Source of the DNA: Hyperoodon ampullatus
Lineage: Eukaryota > Chordata > Mammalia > Artiodactyla > Ziphiidae
Assembly: GCA_949752795.1 (NCBI GenBank)
Contig: OX457061.1
Span: 39,526,338-39,590,337 of the forward strand
Length of the DNA stretch: 64,000 bases
Direction of reading: 5' to 3'
Part shown: piece after piece, positions 57,501 to 61,040 of the stretch
How the letters are laid out: each line of letters opens with the position of its first letter
Position numbering within the stretch: the stretch's first letter is position 1
Position numbers and translations under genes: made by a program
Notes under the pieces: generated by a model
Told to the model about the DNA's origin: nothing
Databases searched by the model: none
The model's input: only the letters and a program-made list of their open reading frames with translations

Positions 57501-59581
57501 AAAAACAAAATCGAAAAATACCTTAAGACAAATGAAAACTGAAACACAACATACCAAAACTTATGGGACACAGCAAAAGGAGTTCTAAGAGGGAAGTATA
57601 TAGCGATAAATGCCTATATTAAAAAAAAAAAAGTCATATATACAACCCAACTCTATACCTTAAGAATCTAGAAAAAGAAGAACAAATTAAGCCCAAAGTT
57701 AGTAGATGGAAAGAAACAACAAAGATCAGAGAGGATAAATGAAATAGAGACTAGAGAGATAATAGAAAAAATTAATAAAACTAAGGGCTGTTTTTTGAAA
57801 AGATAAACAAAACTGACACCCTTAGCTAGACTAAGAAAAAGAGAGAAGTCTCAAATAAATATAATTAGAAATGAAACAGGAGACATTACAAATAATAACA
57901 CAGAAATACAAAGGATCATATGAAATTACTCTGCACTATTATACACCACCAAATTAGATAACCTAGAAGAAATGGACAAATTCCTATAAACAGACAACCT
58001 ACCAAGACTGAATCACGAAGAAACAGAAAATCTGAACGCAACAGTTACTAGTAAGGAGATTCAATCATTAACCAAAAACCTCCAAACAAACAAAAATCTA
58101 GGACCAGACACCTTCACTGGTAAATTCTACCAAATTAACACCAATTCTTCCCACATTCTTCCAAAAAACATAGAAGAGGAGGGGATACTTCCAAACATTT
58201 ACAAGGCCAGCATAACCCTTATACCAAAACCAGACAAGAACACCACAAGGAAGGAAAATTACAGGCTAATATCCCTGATAAACATAAATCCTCAGTGAAA
58301 TACTAGCAAACTGGATTCAACAATACATTAAAAGGATCATACACCATCGTCAAGTGAGATTTATTCCAGGGATGCAAGGATGGTTCAACACATTCATATC
58401 AATCTGAAAACAAAGCTAAAAACAGTACTTGAACTCTTGAAAACTTAAAACACATTAAGAATTATAATGCTTCTTTAGGATCAAATTTAAATTGACACTA
58501 AGAATGGACCTATGCTATTGAAAATAATAGGAAATTTAAAGTAATAAGATTTTTTAATACCTTAAGCCAATACTTCTCAAAATTTTATACTGAAATGCCC
58601 TTAATCATAGACAAGAGTAAACTTGGACTTCTCAGCAATCTTATATATAAGAAATATGTAAAAGACACTGTTTAAAAACGTGTAGAAAGTGGTTCATCAC
58701 CATAATATGATAAGGATTTCACGAAATCAGTTAAACTTTATTTCTATCCAGTTTTCTGGATGCTGAGGACAATATAAAAGTCAGACACATACCTATAGTA
58801 CACCTTTCTTTTTTGCATTTCATTTTTTTTTAGAAATCTCTTATTTTTATAAGAATTATGTATAATATATTTATAAACACATATTTACAAAGGAGAAAGC
58901 TGAAGAATAGATATGAATAGCGTTAACAGTCACATGGGCAGAGACAGTGACAAGCCTAGACCTTACTTAGCCTTTCTGATTCCAACTTTGATGTTCCTTA
59001 TATAGGAAGGATTTGTTTCATATATTCAGGAGGTAATTATTCTGCTAAGCAACTTTATCACTGAGGCACCTGTGTTAGCAATATCTACTACTGTCTGCGT
59101 TTCATTCTCACATAAATAAAAAACAATACAATGGACTTCAATTAACTTTACATACACATTCATGGAAATTTAACAAATTAAATTAAGTCATGTAAATCTT
59201 GCCAAGCAAAAGATTGAAAGCCCCACCTCACCTCCAAAATTCAAACTGAAATTACATTTTGCTATTTTCAGAGTCAATCATATCTAACTTGAGGACAAAA
59301 CTGATAATCCTTCAGAAATTAGGTCTATGAAAGAAATGTTTAAATAATGTCTTTAAATACTTATGTTTTAAATTTATACTATAATGTATAATGTTTAAAA
59401 GTTTCCAGACACTTTTGCAATACCAGCTTCATGAACTGTACATTTCTAGATATCTTACCTTTTTTGCTGTAGAAGAAAGGGGTTCCTTTTTCATACTTCT
59501 TAGTAAAAACTCTGGCATGTTATTTTCAATATCTTCACGAGTTCCCTTTTTACCCAAAACTGCAGCCAAAAATGAAATAAC
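5377..59581 (-). CDS. ERCC6L2: ERCC6L2, partial: 11 internal coding exons of a SNF2-family DNA translocase
   Basis: Join, in transcription order: 59581-59459, 50199-50006, 43198-43037, 42638-42431, 36853-36713, 35698-35585, 34730-34611, 28338-28267, 27655-27510, 16304-16209, 5476-5377. Every exon is bounded by AG and GT; phases agree at each junction and the 492 joined codons have no stop. The protein carries SNF2 motifs Ia, Ib, II (DEAH), III (TGTILQNN), V (GGLGLNF) and VI (DRAYRIGQ) and closely follows the human ERCC6L2 sequence as I know it. The family uses ATP hydrolysis to move on DNA or remodel protein-DNA complexes; ERCC6L2 is linked to DNA repair, end joining and inherited bone marrow failure (known). 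Motif I and the N terminus lie upstream, past base 64000; the C-terminal exons lie before base 1. I saw no damaged exon, so the gene looks functional here. Introns extend to both window edges. Confidence 0.96.
5795..6070 (+). mobile_element. Old L1 3'-end fragment, plus strand
   Basis: 'cagaaagcagatcagtggttg', 'gatggatatgttcactatcttg', 'cagctgtacactttaaatatg' and 'ttatatctcaacaaaactgtt' plus a short A tract (6058-6067) are typical of mammalian-wide L1 3' UTRs. Open frames here (5599-5934, 5861-6079) are chance frames of this fragment. Confidence 0.75.
6071..7520. other. Intron sequence, mostly unrecognised
   Basis: No exon seen. A weak MIR-like patch lies at 7165-7235 ('gaggctggttaaaagtgcag...gtggattcaaat'). 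The 85-codon frame at 6371-6628 (+) and its opposite-strand shadow have no recognised family and no splice support. Confidence 0.45.
7525..9045 (+). mobile_element. L1 fragment: end of ORF2 plus 3' UTR, plus strand
   Basis: Runs from 'tagatcaacagaacagaata' through the ORF2 C-terminal landmarks 'tcatcacaaagaccacaaat', 'ggtgggaatgtaaatttggt' and 'ctatggaaaacagtatggag', then a 3' UTR with 'gtatagcacagggaattata' and 'gtaagtcaactatacttcat'. Several frame breaks; only short frames remain (7824-8009, 8149-8370). 5'-truncated and inactive. Confidence 0.85.
10213..10424 (+). mobile_element. CHR-type SINE, plus strand, inside the older L1
   Basis: Head 'gggcttccctggtggcgcag', body ending 'gaggcccgcataccgc', then poly(A). 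Flanks 'aaaagacacagagtgg' (10197-10212) and 'aaaagatacagagtgg' (10425-10440) are a 16-bp target duplication with one mismatch. Frames crossing it (10327-10767) are hybrids of SINE and L1. Confidence 0.92.
12003..14845 (+). mobile_element. Younger 5'-truncated L1 nested in the older L1
   Basis: Starts near 'accaatcacaagcaatgaaa', repeating a region of ORF2 already present at 11690-12000, and runs through the reverse transcriptase (FADD box in the 12657-13019 frame: [10 protein letters not shown]) and C-terminal domain to a 3' UTR ending 'ttatactccaataaag' and an A-rich tail. 'aaaaggatcatacac' (left) and 'aaaagggtcatatac' (right) look like a diverged target duplication. Frame breaks near 12480 and 13010 make it inactive. 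Confidence 0.85.
15546..16208. other. Intron sequence; possible L2 trace
   Basis: 15570-15640 ('tatgatctggtccaaacatc...cagcctcattccccact') resembles an eroded L2 fragment. The rest (15680-16208) holds nothing I recognise. Confidence 0.35.
16209..16304 (-). CDS. ERCC6L2: ERCC6L2 exon 10 of 11 in window (motif V)
   Basis: 96 nt: one base to finish AT|G, 31 codons, then AG| of a split Arg. It encodes [20 protein letters not shown] then [18 protein letters not shown]...FDPTWNP is SNF2 motif V with the DPWWNP-like block, giving DPTWNP as in human ERCC6L2. The acceptor is gtttactccag|GGCTGG and the donor GACAG|GTACAA. Flanking introns are about 11.2 kb and 10.7 kb, both filled with LINE and SINE sequence. 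Confidence 0.95.
16720..18260 (+). mobile_element. Ancient L1 5' region and ORF1 remnant, plus strand
   Basis: 17400-18260 follows a mammalian-wide L1 ORF1 layout: 'ctgaaaacttcccaaatttgg', 'cccagaattctatatccagc', 'aagaatatccttcaggaatg'. 16720-17400 looks like its 5' leader. No open frame survives. Boundaries are approximate. Confidence 0.65.
18261..19129. other. Intron sequence without recognised elements
   Basis: No exon or confidently named repeat. The 79-codon frame at 18363-18602 (+) has no recognised family. Confidence 0.45.
19130..19335 (-). mobile_element. MIR SINE, minus strand
   Basis: 'aacatttattgagcatctac', 'ctcattttacagatgagaaa' and 'tctggattcaaaccca' are in the order expected for a reversed MIR. 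Ancient tRNA-derived SINE. Confidence 0.85.
19336..20589. other. Intron sequence without recognised elements
   Basis: No exon seen. A short stretch near 20270-20440 ('accatgttcatagataggaa...aaaaatcccaacccaagg') looks like a very old L1 ORF2 scrap on the plus strand. Confidence 0.4.
20590..20805 (+). mobile_element. CHR-type SINE, plus strand
   Basis: 'gggcttccctggtggcacag' to 'gaggcccgcataccacc' plus a 20+ base A tail. Mostly CpG-decay differences from the other copies. No clear target duplication seen. Confidence 0.9.
20841..20960 (+). mobile_element. Short tRNA-type SINE (CHR-1/Bov-tA-like), plus strand
   Basis: 'gggaattccctggcggttca' through 'gggttcgatccctggttggg' (B-box-like) to 'gcagccgg' plus A tail. 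Perfect 12-bp flanks 'gaatcattgtag' at 20829-20840 and 20961-20972. A different subfamily from the long CHR copies. Confidence 0.9.
20973..22560 (+). mobile_element. Ancient L1/HAL1-type ORF1 remnant with a nested SINE
   Basis: 'gaattttccagagttgaaaa' and 'caatccagaattctacagtt' fit an old L1 or HAL1 ORF1 segment. Sequence after 21656 ('ggtggatgtgttctaatgct') probably continues it, then becomes unclear after about 21900. Split by the SINE at 21436. Family and right edge are uncertain. Confidence 0.5.
21436..21646 (+). mobile_element. CHR-type SINE, plus strand, 9-bp target duplication
   Basis: 'gggcttctctggtggcgcag' to 'gaggcccgggtaccgc' plus A tail; flanks 'agctgacag' at 21427-21435 and 21647-21655. 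One of the copies closest to consensus, with many CpGs kept. Confidence 0.92.
22600..25035 (-). mobile_element. L1 fragment, minus strand (3' UTR to mid ORF2), with nested SINE
   Basis: Reversed landmarks in order: 'ccatccatgttgtcacaaac', 'ttatggccaagtaatattcc', 'ccccaccaacagtgcacaat', 'gtcatagattaattgaccat', 'ttcatatatggcctttatta', ending 'aatgtggtatatcacattga' in the reverse transcriptase. SINE at 23911 splits it. No intact frame. Confidence 0.85.
23911..24127 (-). mobile_element. CHR-type SINE, minus strand, 12-bp target duplication
   Basis: Poly(T) then 'gtggtacgcgggcctcgcac' to 'gcaccacgagggaagcc'. Flanks 'cagacatttgat' at 23899-23910 and 24128-24139 are identical. Frames of 105-183 codons across this site are SINE/L1 hybrids. 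Confidence 0.92.
25298..25437 (-). mobile_element. Short tRNA-type SINE, minus strand
   Basis: T-rich tract, then 'gaccacaccgtgcagcttgt', 'ccctgaccagggattgaacc' and 'ctaaccactggactgccaga'. Flanking 'taagtaatttt' / 'aaagtaatttt' is an imperfect duplication. Same subfamily as 20841. Confidence 0.85.
25512..26590 (+). mobile_element. 5'-truncated L1, plus strand, with (AAAT)n tail
   Basis: Begins in late ORF2 ('aatatacaaacagcttacatg'), contains 'ggtgggaatgtaatttggta', a 3' UTR with 'tactgtatagcacagggaac', and an (AAAT)n tail at 26549-26593. Near-identical flanks 'aaaagtcccttgagatt' (from 25495) and 'aaaagtcctttgaaatt' (from 26591) mark the insertion. Contains AT/CA-rich repeats at 26025-26060 and 26421-26480. 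Confidence 0.85.
26609..27063. other. Intron sequence without recognised elements
   Basis: No exon or named repeat. A run of nine C lies at about 26681. Confidence 0.4.
27064..27272 (+). mobile_element. CHR-type SINE, plus strand, with (AAAAT)n tail
   Basis: 'gggcttccctggtggcgcag' to 'gaggcccgcgtaccgc', tail 'aaaaataaaataaaataaaa'. Flanks 'aaaataaagcca' at 27052-27063 and 27273-27284 are identical. Lies about 240 bp from the 3' end of the LDG-motif exon (27510), i.e. inside the following intron. Confidence 0.92.
27510..27655 (-). CDS. ERCC6L2: ERCC6L2 exon 9 of 11 in window (LDG motif)
   Basis: 146 nt, phase 0 in, two bases (AT|) out. It encodes [48 protein letters not shown] and the first two bases of Met. 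RRLDGNTK is the conserved R-x-D-G lobe 2 element of SNF2 enzymes. The acceptor is ttcctctag|TTGCTC and the donor CACAAT|GTAAGA. Confidence 0.95.
27656..28266. other. Intron of 611 bp between exons 8 and 9 of the window
   Basis: A+T rich with no repeat I recognise. The minus-strand acceptor for exon 9 has the tract ttttcctctag. Confidence 0.6.
28267..28338 (-). CDS. ERCC6L2: ERCC6L2 exon 8 of 11 in window (motif IV)
   Basis: 72 nt, 24 codons, phase 0/0: [20 protein letters not shown] then [14 protein letters not shown] is the motif IV strand of lobe 2 (the position of KVLIFSQ in Rad54-like proteins). The acceptor is ccttccag|GTCCTT and the donor ACCAAG|GTGAGT. The shortest exon in the window, it fits exactly between the SGKMK and LLDVLQQ exons. 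Confidence 0.94.
28339..29439. other. Intron sequence without recognised elements
   Basis: A+T rich, with A runs at 29229-29239 and 29250-29266. Short frames near 28846-29081 match no family I know. Confidence 0.45.
29440..30530 (-). mobile_element. Old L1 3'-end fragment, minus strand
   Basis: Reversed L1 landmarks: 'tagatttacagaagaactga', 'ttcccttattattaacatat', 'tacagaatagtttcactgtc', 'gttcctattgcgtgttgtc', 'tgagtttcaacagttccttg'. Diverged mammalian-wide L1. No frame survives. Confidence 0.75.
30531..31979. other. Intron sequence without recognised elements
   Basis: No exon seen. The interval 30770-31560 is less A+T rich than its surroundings but shows no frame or repeat I can assign. 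Confidence 0.45.
33078..33126 (+). repeat. (TG)n microsatellite
   Basis: About 24 uninterrupted TG units inside the L1 3' part. The opposite strand reads (CA)n and gives a spurious TH-repeat frame at 32999-33208. Confidence 0.97.
33552..33594 (+). repeat. Compound (TC)n(TA)n microsatellite
   Basis: About 10 TC units followed directly by about 11 TA units, in the L1 3' UTR. Confidence 0.95.
33661..34610. other. Intron sequence without recognised elements
   Basis: No exon or named repeat in 33661-34610. The 73-codon frame at 33917-34138 (+) is unsupported. Confidence 0.45.
34611..34730 (-). CDS. ERCC6L2: ERCC6L2 exon 7 of 11 in window
   Basis: 120 nt, 40 codons, phase 0/0: [20 protein letters not shown] then [20 protein letters not shown]. 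This is the segment leading into lobe 2, where SNF2 proteins carry the conserved S.K(M/L) element; here SGKMK ends the exon. The acceptor is ccccttaag|GAAACA and the donor ATGAAG|GTAAGT. Confidence 0.95.
34731..35584. other. Intron between exons 6 and 7 of the window
   Basis: 854 bp, A+T rich, no repeat recognised. The minus-strand frame at 34883-35116 has no family match. Confidence 0.5.
35585..35698 (-). CDS. ERCC6L2: ERCC6L2 exon 6 of 11 in window
   Basis: 114 nt, 38 codons, phase 0/0. It encodes [20 protein letters not shown] then [18 protein letters not shown], matching ERCC6L2 (human has STSKQQ). The acceptor is tggttacag|ACCAAT. The donor is CAACAG|GTTTGG, which has GT but lacks the usual A at +4 and G at +5, so it is the weakest donor in the set. 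Read-through into the intron stays open for more than 20 codons. Confidence 0.93.
35699..36712. other. Intron between exons 5 and 6 of the window
   Basis: 1014 bp. No repeat recognised; minus-strand frames at 35797-35979 and 36155-36382 are intronic read-through and unsupported. Confidence 0.5.
36713..36853 (-). CDS. ERCC6L2: ERCC6L2 exon 5 of 11 in window (Cys-rich insert)
   Basis: 141 nt, 47 codons, phase 0/0. It begins [20 protein letters not shown] and ends RRNCCYK. The segment [16 protein letters not shown] places four cysteines in 14 residues, within the linker between the two RecA-like lobes; a metal-binding role is possible but not shown. The acceptor is cttggcag|ATGGTA and the donor TATAAG|GTAAGC. 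The leading ATG is internal, as the joined frame shows. Confidence 0.95.
36854..37789. other. Intron sequence without recognised elements
   Basis: A+T rich. The 90-codon plus-strand frame at 37462-37734 is A+T biased and matches nothing I know; 37600-37740 may be an old L1 scrap. Confidence 0.4.
38444..38604. mobile_element. Short pogo/Tigger-type DNA transposon (MER2-like)
   Basis: Contains 'gggggattggttccaggacc' and 'agttggtcctctgtatccgc', signatures of MER2/Tigger-related non-autonomous elements, ending 'gagggccgactg'. It sits between two TA dinucleotides (38442-38443, 38605-38606), the expected target duplication, and interrupts a continuous L1 sentence 'ggta|..|tacctagaagtggg'. The exact family name is uncertain. 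Confidence 0.7.
39164..39376 (+). mobile_element. Older CHR-type SINE, plus strand, nested in minus L1
   Basis: 'gacttccctggtggcacagt', 'gcgcatgcgccacaactacc', 'ccaacacagccaaaaattaa', with an (AATT)n tail. Flanks 'aaaaaattattaccaag' (39147-39163) and 'aaaaaatcattgccaag' (39377-39393) are a 17-bp duplication with two mismatches. Confidence 0.9.
40087..40262 (-). mobile_element. MIR SINE, minus strand
   Basis: 'atttactgaacacttcttac', 'cccatttaaaagataaagaa', 'gagccaggattcaagccc' follow reversed MIR order. Confidence 0.8.
40389..41571 (+). mobile_element. Young 5'-truncated L1, plus strand, perfect 15-bp target duplication
   Basis: Identical 'aaaaagtggggttca' at 40374-40388 and 41572-41586. The body starts in late ORF2 ('atgggacctaatgaaactta'), keeps a long frame (40690-41214, 174 codons of ORF2 C terminus ending near [20 protein letters not shown]), then a 3' UTR ending 'ttatacttcaatataatg'. 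Close in sequence to the copy at 12003-14845, so probably the same young subfamily. A short tandem duplication lies at 40503-40580. Confidence 0.93.
40503..40580 (+). repeat. Tandem duplication inside the L1
   Basis: 'aagtattaatcgacaaagga...ccaaaatatac' is repeated as 'aagtattaattgacaaagga...ccaaaatatac', about 38-40 bp per unit, absent from the matching part of the L1 at 13760-13810. Confidence 0.85.
41587..42430. other. Intron sequence without recognised elements
   Basis: No repeat named. A+T rich; leads into the donor side of exon 4. Confidence 0.45.
42431..42638 (-). CDS. ERCC6L2: ERCC6L2 exon 4 of 11 in window (SNF2 helical region)
   Basis: 208 nt: one base to complete TG|G, then 69 codons. 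The peptide runs [20 protein letters not shown], continues through [16 protein letters not shown] and ends [40 protein letters not shown] matches the SNF2-typical LRR.K......LP.K.E segment that closes lobe 1. The acceptor is ttataaag|GGCTGT, with a short pyrimidine tract; the donor is CCGG|GTAAGA. A few residues differ from the human protein as I recall it (SRIH where human has SGTY). Confidence 0.95.
43037..43198 (-). CDS. ERCC6L2: ERCC6L2 exon 3 of 11 in window (DEAH box and motif III)
   Basis: 162 nt, starting with one base that completes AG|T (Ser) and ending TG| of a split Trp codon. The peptide reads [16 protein letters not shown]..., then [27 protein letters not shown] is Walker B (motif II), coordinating magnesium and activating water for ATP hydrolysis; TGTILQNN is motif III. 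Both are intact. The donor is GACTG|GTAAGT (strong). It sits 399 bp from the next exon, the shortest intron among those fully in view. Confidence 0.96.
43199..43869. other. Intron sequence without recognised elements
   Basis: Holds a 71-codon plus-strand frame (43626-43841; [19 protein letters not shown]) that I cannot assign. No splice or promoter context was seen. Confidence 0.4.
43870..45180 (+). mobile_element. Old L1 fragment (late ORF2 and 3' UTR), plus strand, with nested SINE
   Basis: 'cctcacaccatatacaaaaa', 'gacaccaaaagcatggtcaa', 'cacccagcaattccattcct', 'gcagattagtggttgcctgg', 'tcaattgtacctcaataatc'. Heavily diverged. SINE at 44255 splits it. Confidence 0.75.
44255..44459 (+). mobile_element. 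CHR-type SINE, plus strand
   Basis: 'gggcttccctggtggcgcag' to 'gaggcccacgtaccgc' plus a 13-base A tail. Target duplication not obvious. Antisense frames at 44207-44557 derive from it. Confidence 0.9.
45181..47129. other. Intron sequence; short CA repeats only
   Basis: CA-rich runs near 45910-45924 and 45949-45964. The segment 46500-46625 may be an old L1 tail. Nothing else recognised and no exon seen. Confidence 0.4.
47130..47265 (+). mobile_element. MIR SINE fragment, plus strand
   Basis: 'caaggtttaaatctcatgtc', 'gggtaagttacttaacttca' and 'tgcctcagattgttcctgtc' follow forward MIR order. Diverged. Confidence 0.65.
47295..48335 (+). mobile_element. Old L1 fragment, plus strand, internally deleted
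   Basis: 47300-47880 matches the ORF2 endonuclease half ('tatgctaaccacaagacact', 'atcaatgtgtgtgtacctaa'). From about 47885 it jumps to late ORF2 and the 3' region ('ccagaaatcccactcctagg'). The middle of ORF2 is missing. Confidence 0.75.
48345..48650 (-). mobile_element. MLT1-type LTR fragment, minus strand
   Basis: 'cagttctggaggctcaaatt', 'tgaggtctctctccttacag', 'ttaattaccttaagttacat', 'gacacaatttagctcataac'. Third MLT1-like LTR; lacks one end. Confidence 0.7.
48660..49620 (+). mobile_element. L2 LINE 3' part, plus strand, split by a SINE
   Basis: 48740-48995 reads as L2 ('aggataaagaccaaaatcct', 'tttatgatctgttccttgct'), and 49335-49600 continues it ('tgttccctcttcctggatta', 'cttctctgggaagctccctg', 'tgcctgtctctagattcccc'). 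The inserted SINE lies between. Confidence 0.75.
49000..49331 (-). mobile_element. Long CHR-type SINE, minus strand, inside L2
   Basis: 'ggctgtgttgggtctttgtt', repeated 'cagtagttgtggc' units, 'ggatcgaacccatgtcccct' and a final 'ccactgcaccaccaggga'. Longer (about 330 bp) than the other copies and with internal repetition, so an older subfamily. Confidence 0.85.
50006..50199 (-). CDS. ERCC6L2: ERCC6L2 exon 2 of 11 in window (motifs Ia and Ib)
   Basis: 194 nt, phase 0 in, ending with two bases (AG) of a split codon. The peptide opens [14 protein letters not shown], the SNF2 motif Ia block, and contains LTTYETLR (motif Ib region), ending CLDELN. The acceptor is cttacag|ATG and the donor AACAG|GTAATC. 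The in-frame ATG at the exon start is an internal methionine, because the upstream exon joins in the same phase; it is not the gene start. Motif Ia and Ib residues contact the DNA strand in SNF2 enzymes (family knowledge). Confidence 0.96.
50200..51877. other. Intron sequence without recognised elements
   Basis: No exon seen. The 97-codon frame at 50538-50831 (+) is unassigned. A triplicated 'catcaag' occurs at about 51587-51608. Confidence 0.45.
51878..51990 (+). mobile_element. Minute L1 insertion: last ~80 bp of 3' UTR plus tail
   Basis: 'tttgctgtacagcagaaact' to 'ttatactccaataaaggtgc', then (AAAT)n and A tail. 'aaaggtgtcaatgaatcta' before and 'aaaggtgccaatgaaccta' after (from about 51990) look like an ~18-bp target duplication with two mismatches. 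Confidence 0.85.
52165..52330 (-). mobile_element. MIR SINE, minus strand
   Basis: 'ctttttagagatgagaagac', 'tatgcccaaggtcataatac', 'gtatttgaacccatgtctgt'. Confidence 0.7.
52331..52875. other. Intron sequence without recognised elements
   Basis: No exon or named repeat; the minus-strand frame at 52375-52602 is unassigned. Confidence 0.4.
52880..55390 (+). mobile_element. L1 fragment(s), plus strand, ORF2
   Basis: A short reverse-transcriptase scrap at 52880-52980 ('agtaccaaaacttgataaac') precedes a longer run, 53090-55390, from the end of the endonuclease ('caggacagaccatacgttaa') through the reverse transcriptase ('ggccatatatgaccagcaca'). Near 54990 it jumps to late ORF2 ('caataaatggtgctggtaaa'). 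No 3' UTR or tail. Many stops. Confidence 0.75.
55942..55985. repeat. 17-bp direct repeats flanking a bare poly(A)
   Basis: 'aaagaaatttctcttct' occurs at 55942-55958 and 55969-55985, separated only by A residues. It looks like a target-site duplication around a tail with no body. Confidence 0.85.
56011..56297 (-). mobile_element. Long CHR-type SINE, minus strand
   Basis: (TTTA)n then 'ggctgtgttgggtcttcgtt' to 'ccactgcgccaccagggaaa'. Flanks 'agaccatcttttaa' (55997-56010) and 'agactatcttttaa' (56298-56311). Confidence 0.9.
56312..56754. other. Unassigned intron segment with an 81-codon frame
   Basis: A plus-strand frame at 56484-56729 includes [20 protein letters not shown] and [20 protein letters not shown]. 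Codon use looks less A+T-driven around 56545-56640 than in its surroundings. I do not recognise it. It could be an ancient processed pseudogene or repeat fragment. Confidence 0.35.
56755..58405 (+). mobile_element. L1 fragment, plus strand, ORF2 endonuclease to reverse transcriptase
   Basis: 'gtaaatagattaaattcttc', 'tccaggacagataaaatgtt', 'caatgggtcgaagaagaaat', 'aatatccctgataaacataa' and 'tttattccagggatgcaagg' in ORF2 order. Stops at 58405 without a tail. Frames broken. Confidence 0.8.
58406..59458. other. Intron sequence without recognised elements
   Basis: A+T rich; no repeat named. Leads to the donor side of exon 1. Confidence 0.45.
59459..59581 (-). CDS. ERCC6L2: ERCC6L2 exon 1 of 11 in window (region after motif I)
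   Basis: 123 nt, 41 codons, phase 0 at both ends. It begins [20 protein letters not shown] and ends SSTAKK. The acceptor is cctag|GTTATT and the donor AAAAAG|GTAAGA. In human ERCC6L2 this block directly follows the Walker A segment GDDMGLGKTVQ, so the preceding exon should encode the nucleotide-binding loop; I did not find it between 59582 and 64000. The exon encodes the helix behind the ATP site plus a basic linker before motif Ia. Confidence 0.95.
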
Positions 59582-60164
59582 CTAGGGAGAAAAAATCCAA
59601 TTTTTTCAATCACTGTGTATTGTGATGGACAAAATTTTACTGTTTACCTGAATACTCAGTAAGTGACAATTTGAGTACGTACAAATAGATTTGCTGGGAG
59701 GAAACACAATATGAACCACTAGTATTGGTTTTCTTTATTTTTATTAACAAACAAATCTATAATATAAAAGTTACCCTTGAATGCAGTAAAAAAAATTAAA
59801 ATAAAAATTCTCACATTGCCATCTCTTCCATGATCAGTTCTACTACTCAATGAATTCTTTCTTCATCTCATCAGTTGAGATATCATATTCTTTATTACAA
59901 TAAACTGTGTACATTCCTTTTTCCTTGTAGAAAATAAACTCATTAAAGGGGTAATACTTGGCTCATAAATTTGTACATTTTTCTGTATCCAATACATATA
60001 GGTGGAATGATAGAATGTTATTTTAAGATAAAGTAAGGCAATTCATCATTATACACACCTTTCTGAATAACAGCTATTCTCCAAATATCAAGTGAGAAAG
60101 AGAAAAAGACATAGGAAAACAGGAAATGTAACTTCATACAATGAAGAGCAAGAGATATTTAAAC
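59582..60164. other. Intron sequence without recognised elements
   Basis: I searched by eye for the Walker A exon (GDDMGLGKTVQ) here and up to 64000 on the minus strand and did not see it. Confidence 0.5.
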
Positions 60165-60310
60165 TAGACCTTGGTTCAAATTTCAATCTAAGTTGCTTGG
60201 CAGATATGTGAACTTGGGCAACTAAGTTAATCTCTTTGAATAACTAAAATTATATGAAAACACCAAATATAATACTGGAAGAGTTGTTTTAAATATTAAG
60301 GGGAAAATAT
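60165..60310 (+). mobile_element. MIR SINE fragment, plus strand
   Basis: 'gaccttggttcaaatttcaa', 'gtgaacttgggcaactaagt', 'taatctctttgaataactaa' fit a diverged forward MIR. Confidence 0.6.
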
Positions 60311-60556
60311 ATGAGGTATACATATATATGGGGAAAATAACTGATCATTACTTTAGAAAAATAAGTTATACAAATATTAAAATCTAAAGAAAAAATATGA
60401 GAGAATTAGAAAAACTAGCAAAAAATAGTGTTTTCAACATGGTGTGGATACCTACAATGTGAATCTCAAATGACAGAAGAAAAAGAATGGTGCAGAAATA
60501 TTTGAAGAGATAAGGGCTGAAAGCTTTCAAAAACTGATTTCAAAAATCAAGCCATA

Positions 60557-60829
60557 CACAGTGGTTAAGAATCCATCTGCCAATGCAGGGTACAAGGGTT
60601 CAACCCCTGGTCCGGGAAGATCCCACATGCCGCAGAGCTACTGAGCCCACGCACCACCACTACTGAGCCTGCGCTCTAGAGCCCGTGCTCCACAACAAGA
60701 GAAGCCACTGCAATGAGAAGCCCACGTACTACAACGAAGAGTAGCCCTTGCTCGCCACAGCTAGAGAATGCCCATACACAGCAAAGAAGACCCAGCACAG
60801 CCAAAAATATATTAAATAATTTTTTTAAA
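60557..60829 (+). mobile_element. CHR-type SINE, plus strand, head-truncated
   Basis: Starts at 'cacagtggttaagaatccat', lacking the usual first ~17 bases; ends 'cccagcacagccaaaaatat' plus tail. Flanks 'aagccata' at 60549-60556 and 60830-60837. Confidence 0.85.
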
Positions 60830-61040
60830 AAGCCATATATTCCATATTGACTAAGAACATGAAGCCAAAAAAAAAAAAAAAATCCACAAGTAGTTCCTGC
60901 AGAGAAAAAATTGCTCAAAATTTGAGACAGAAATATATTAAAAGTGGTCAGAGGAAAAAAACAACAGATTATCTATTAAGTAAGCAACAATTAGTCAAAT
61001 AGCTGATCTTGCAGCAAAAACAGTGGAGATAATATACAAT

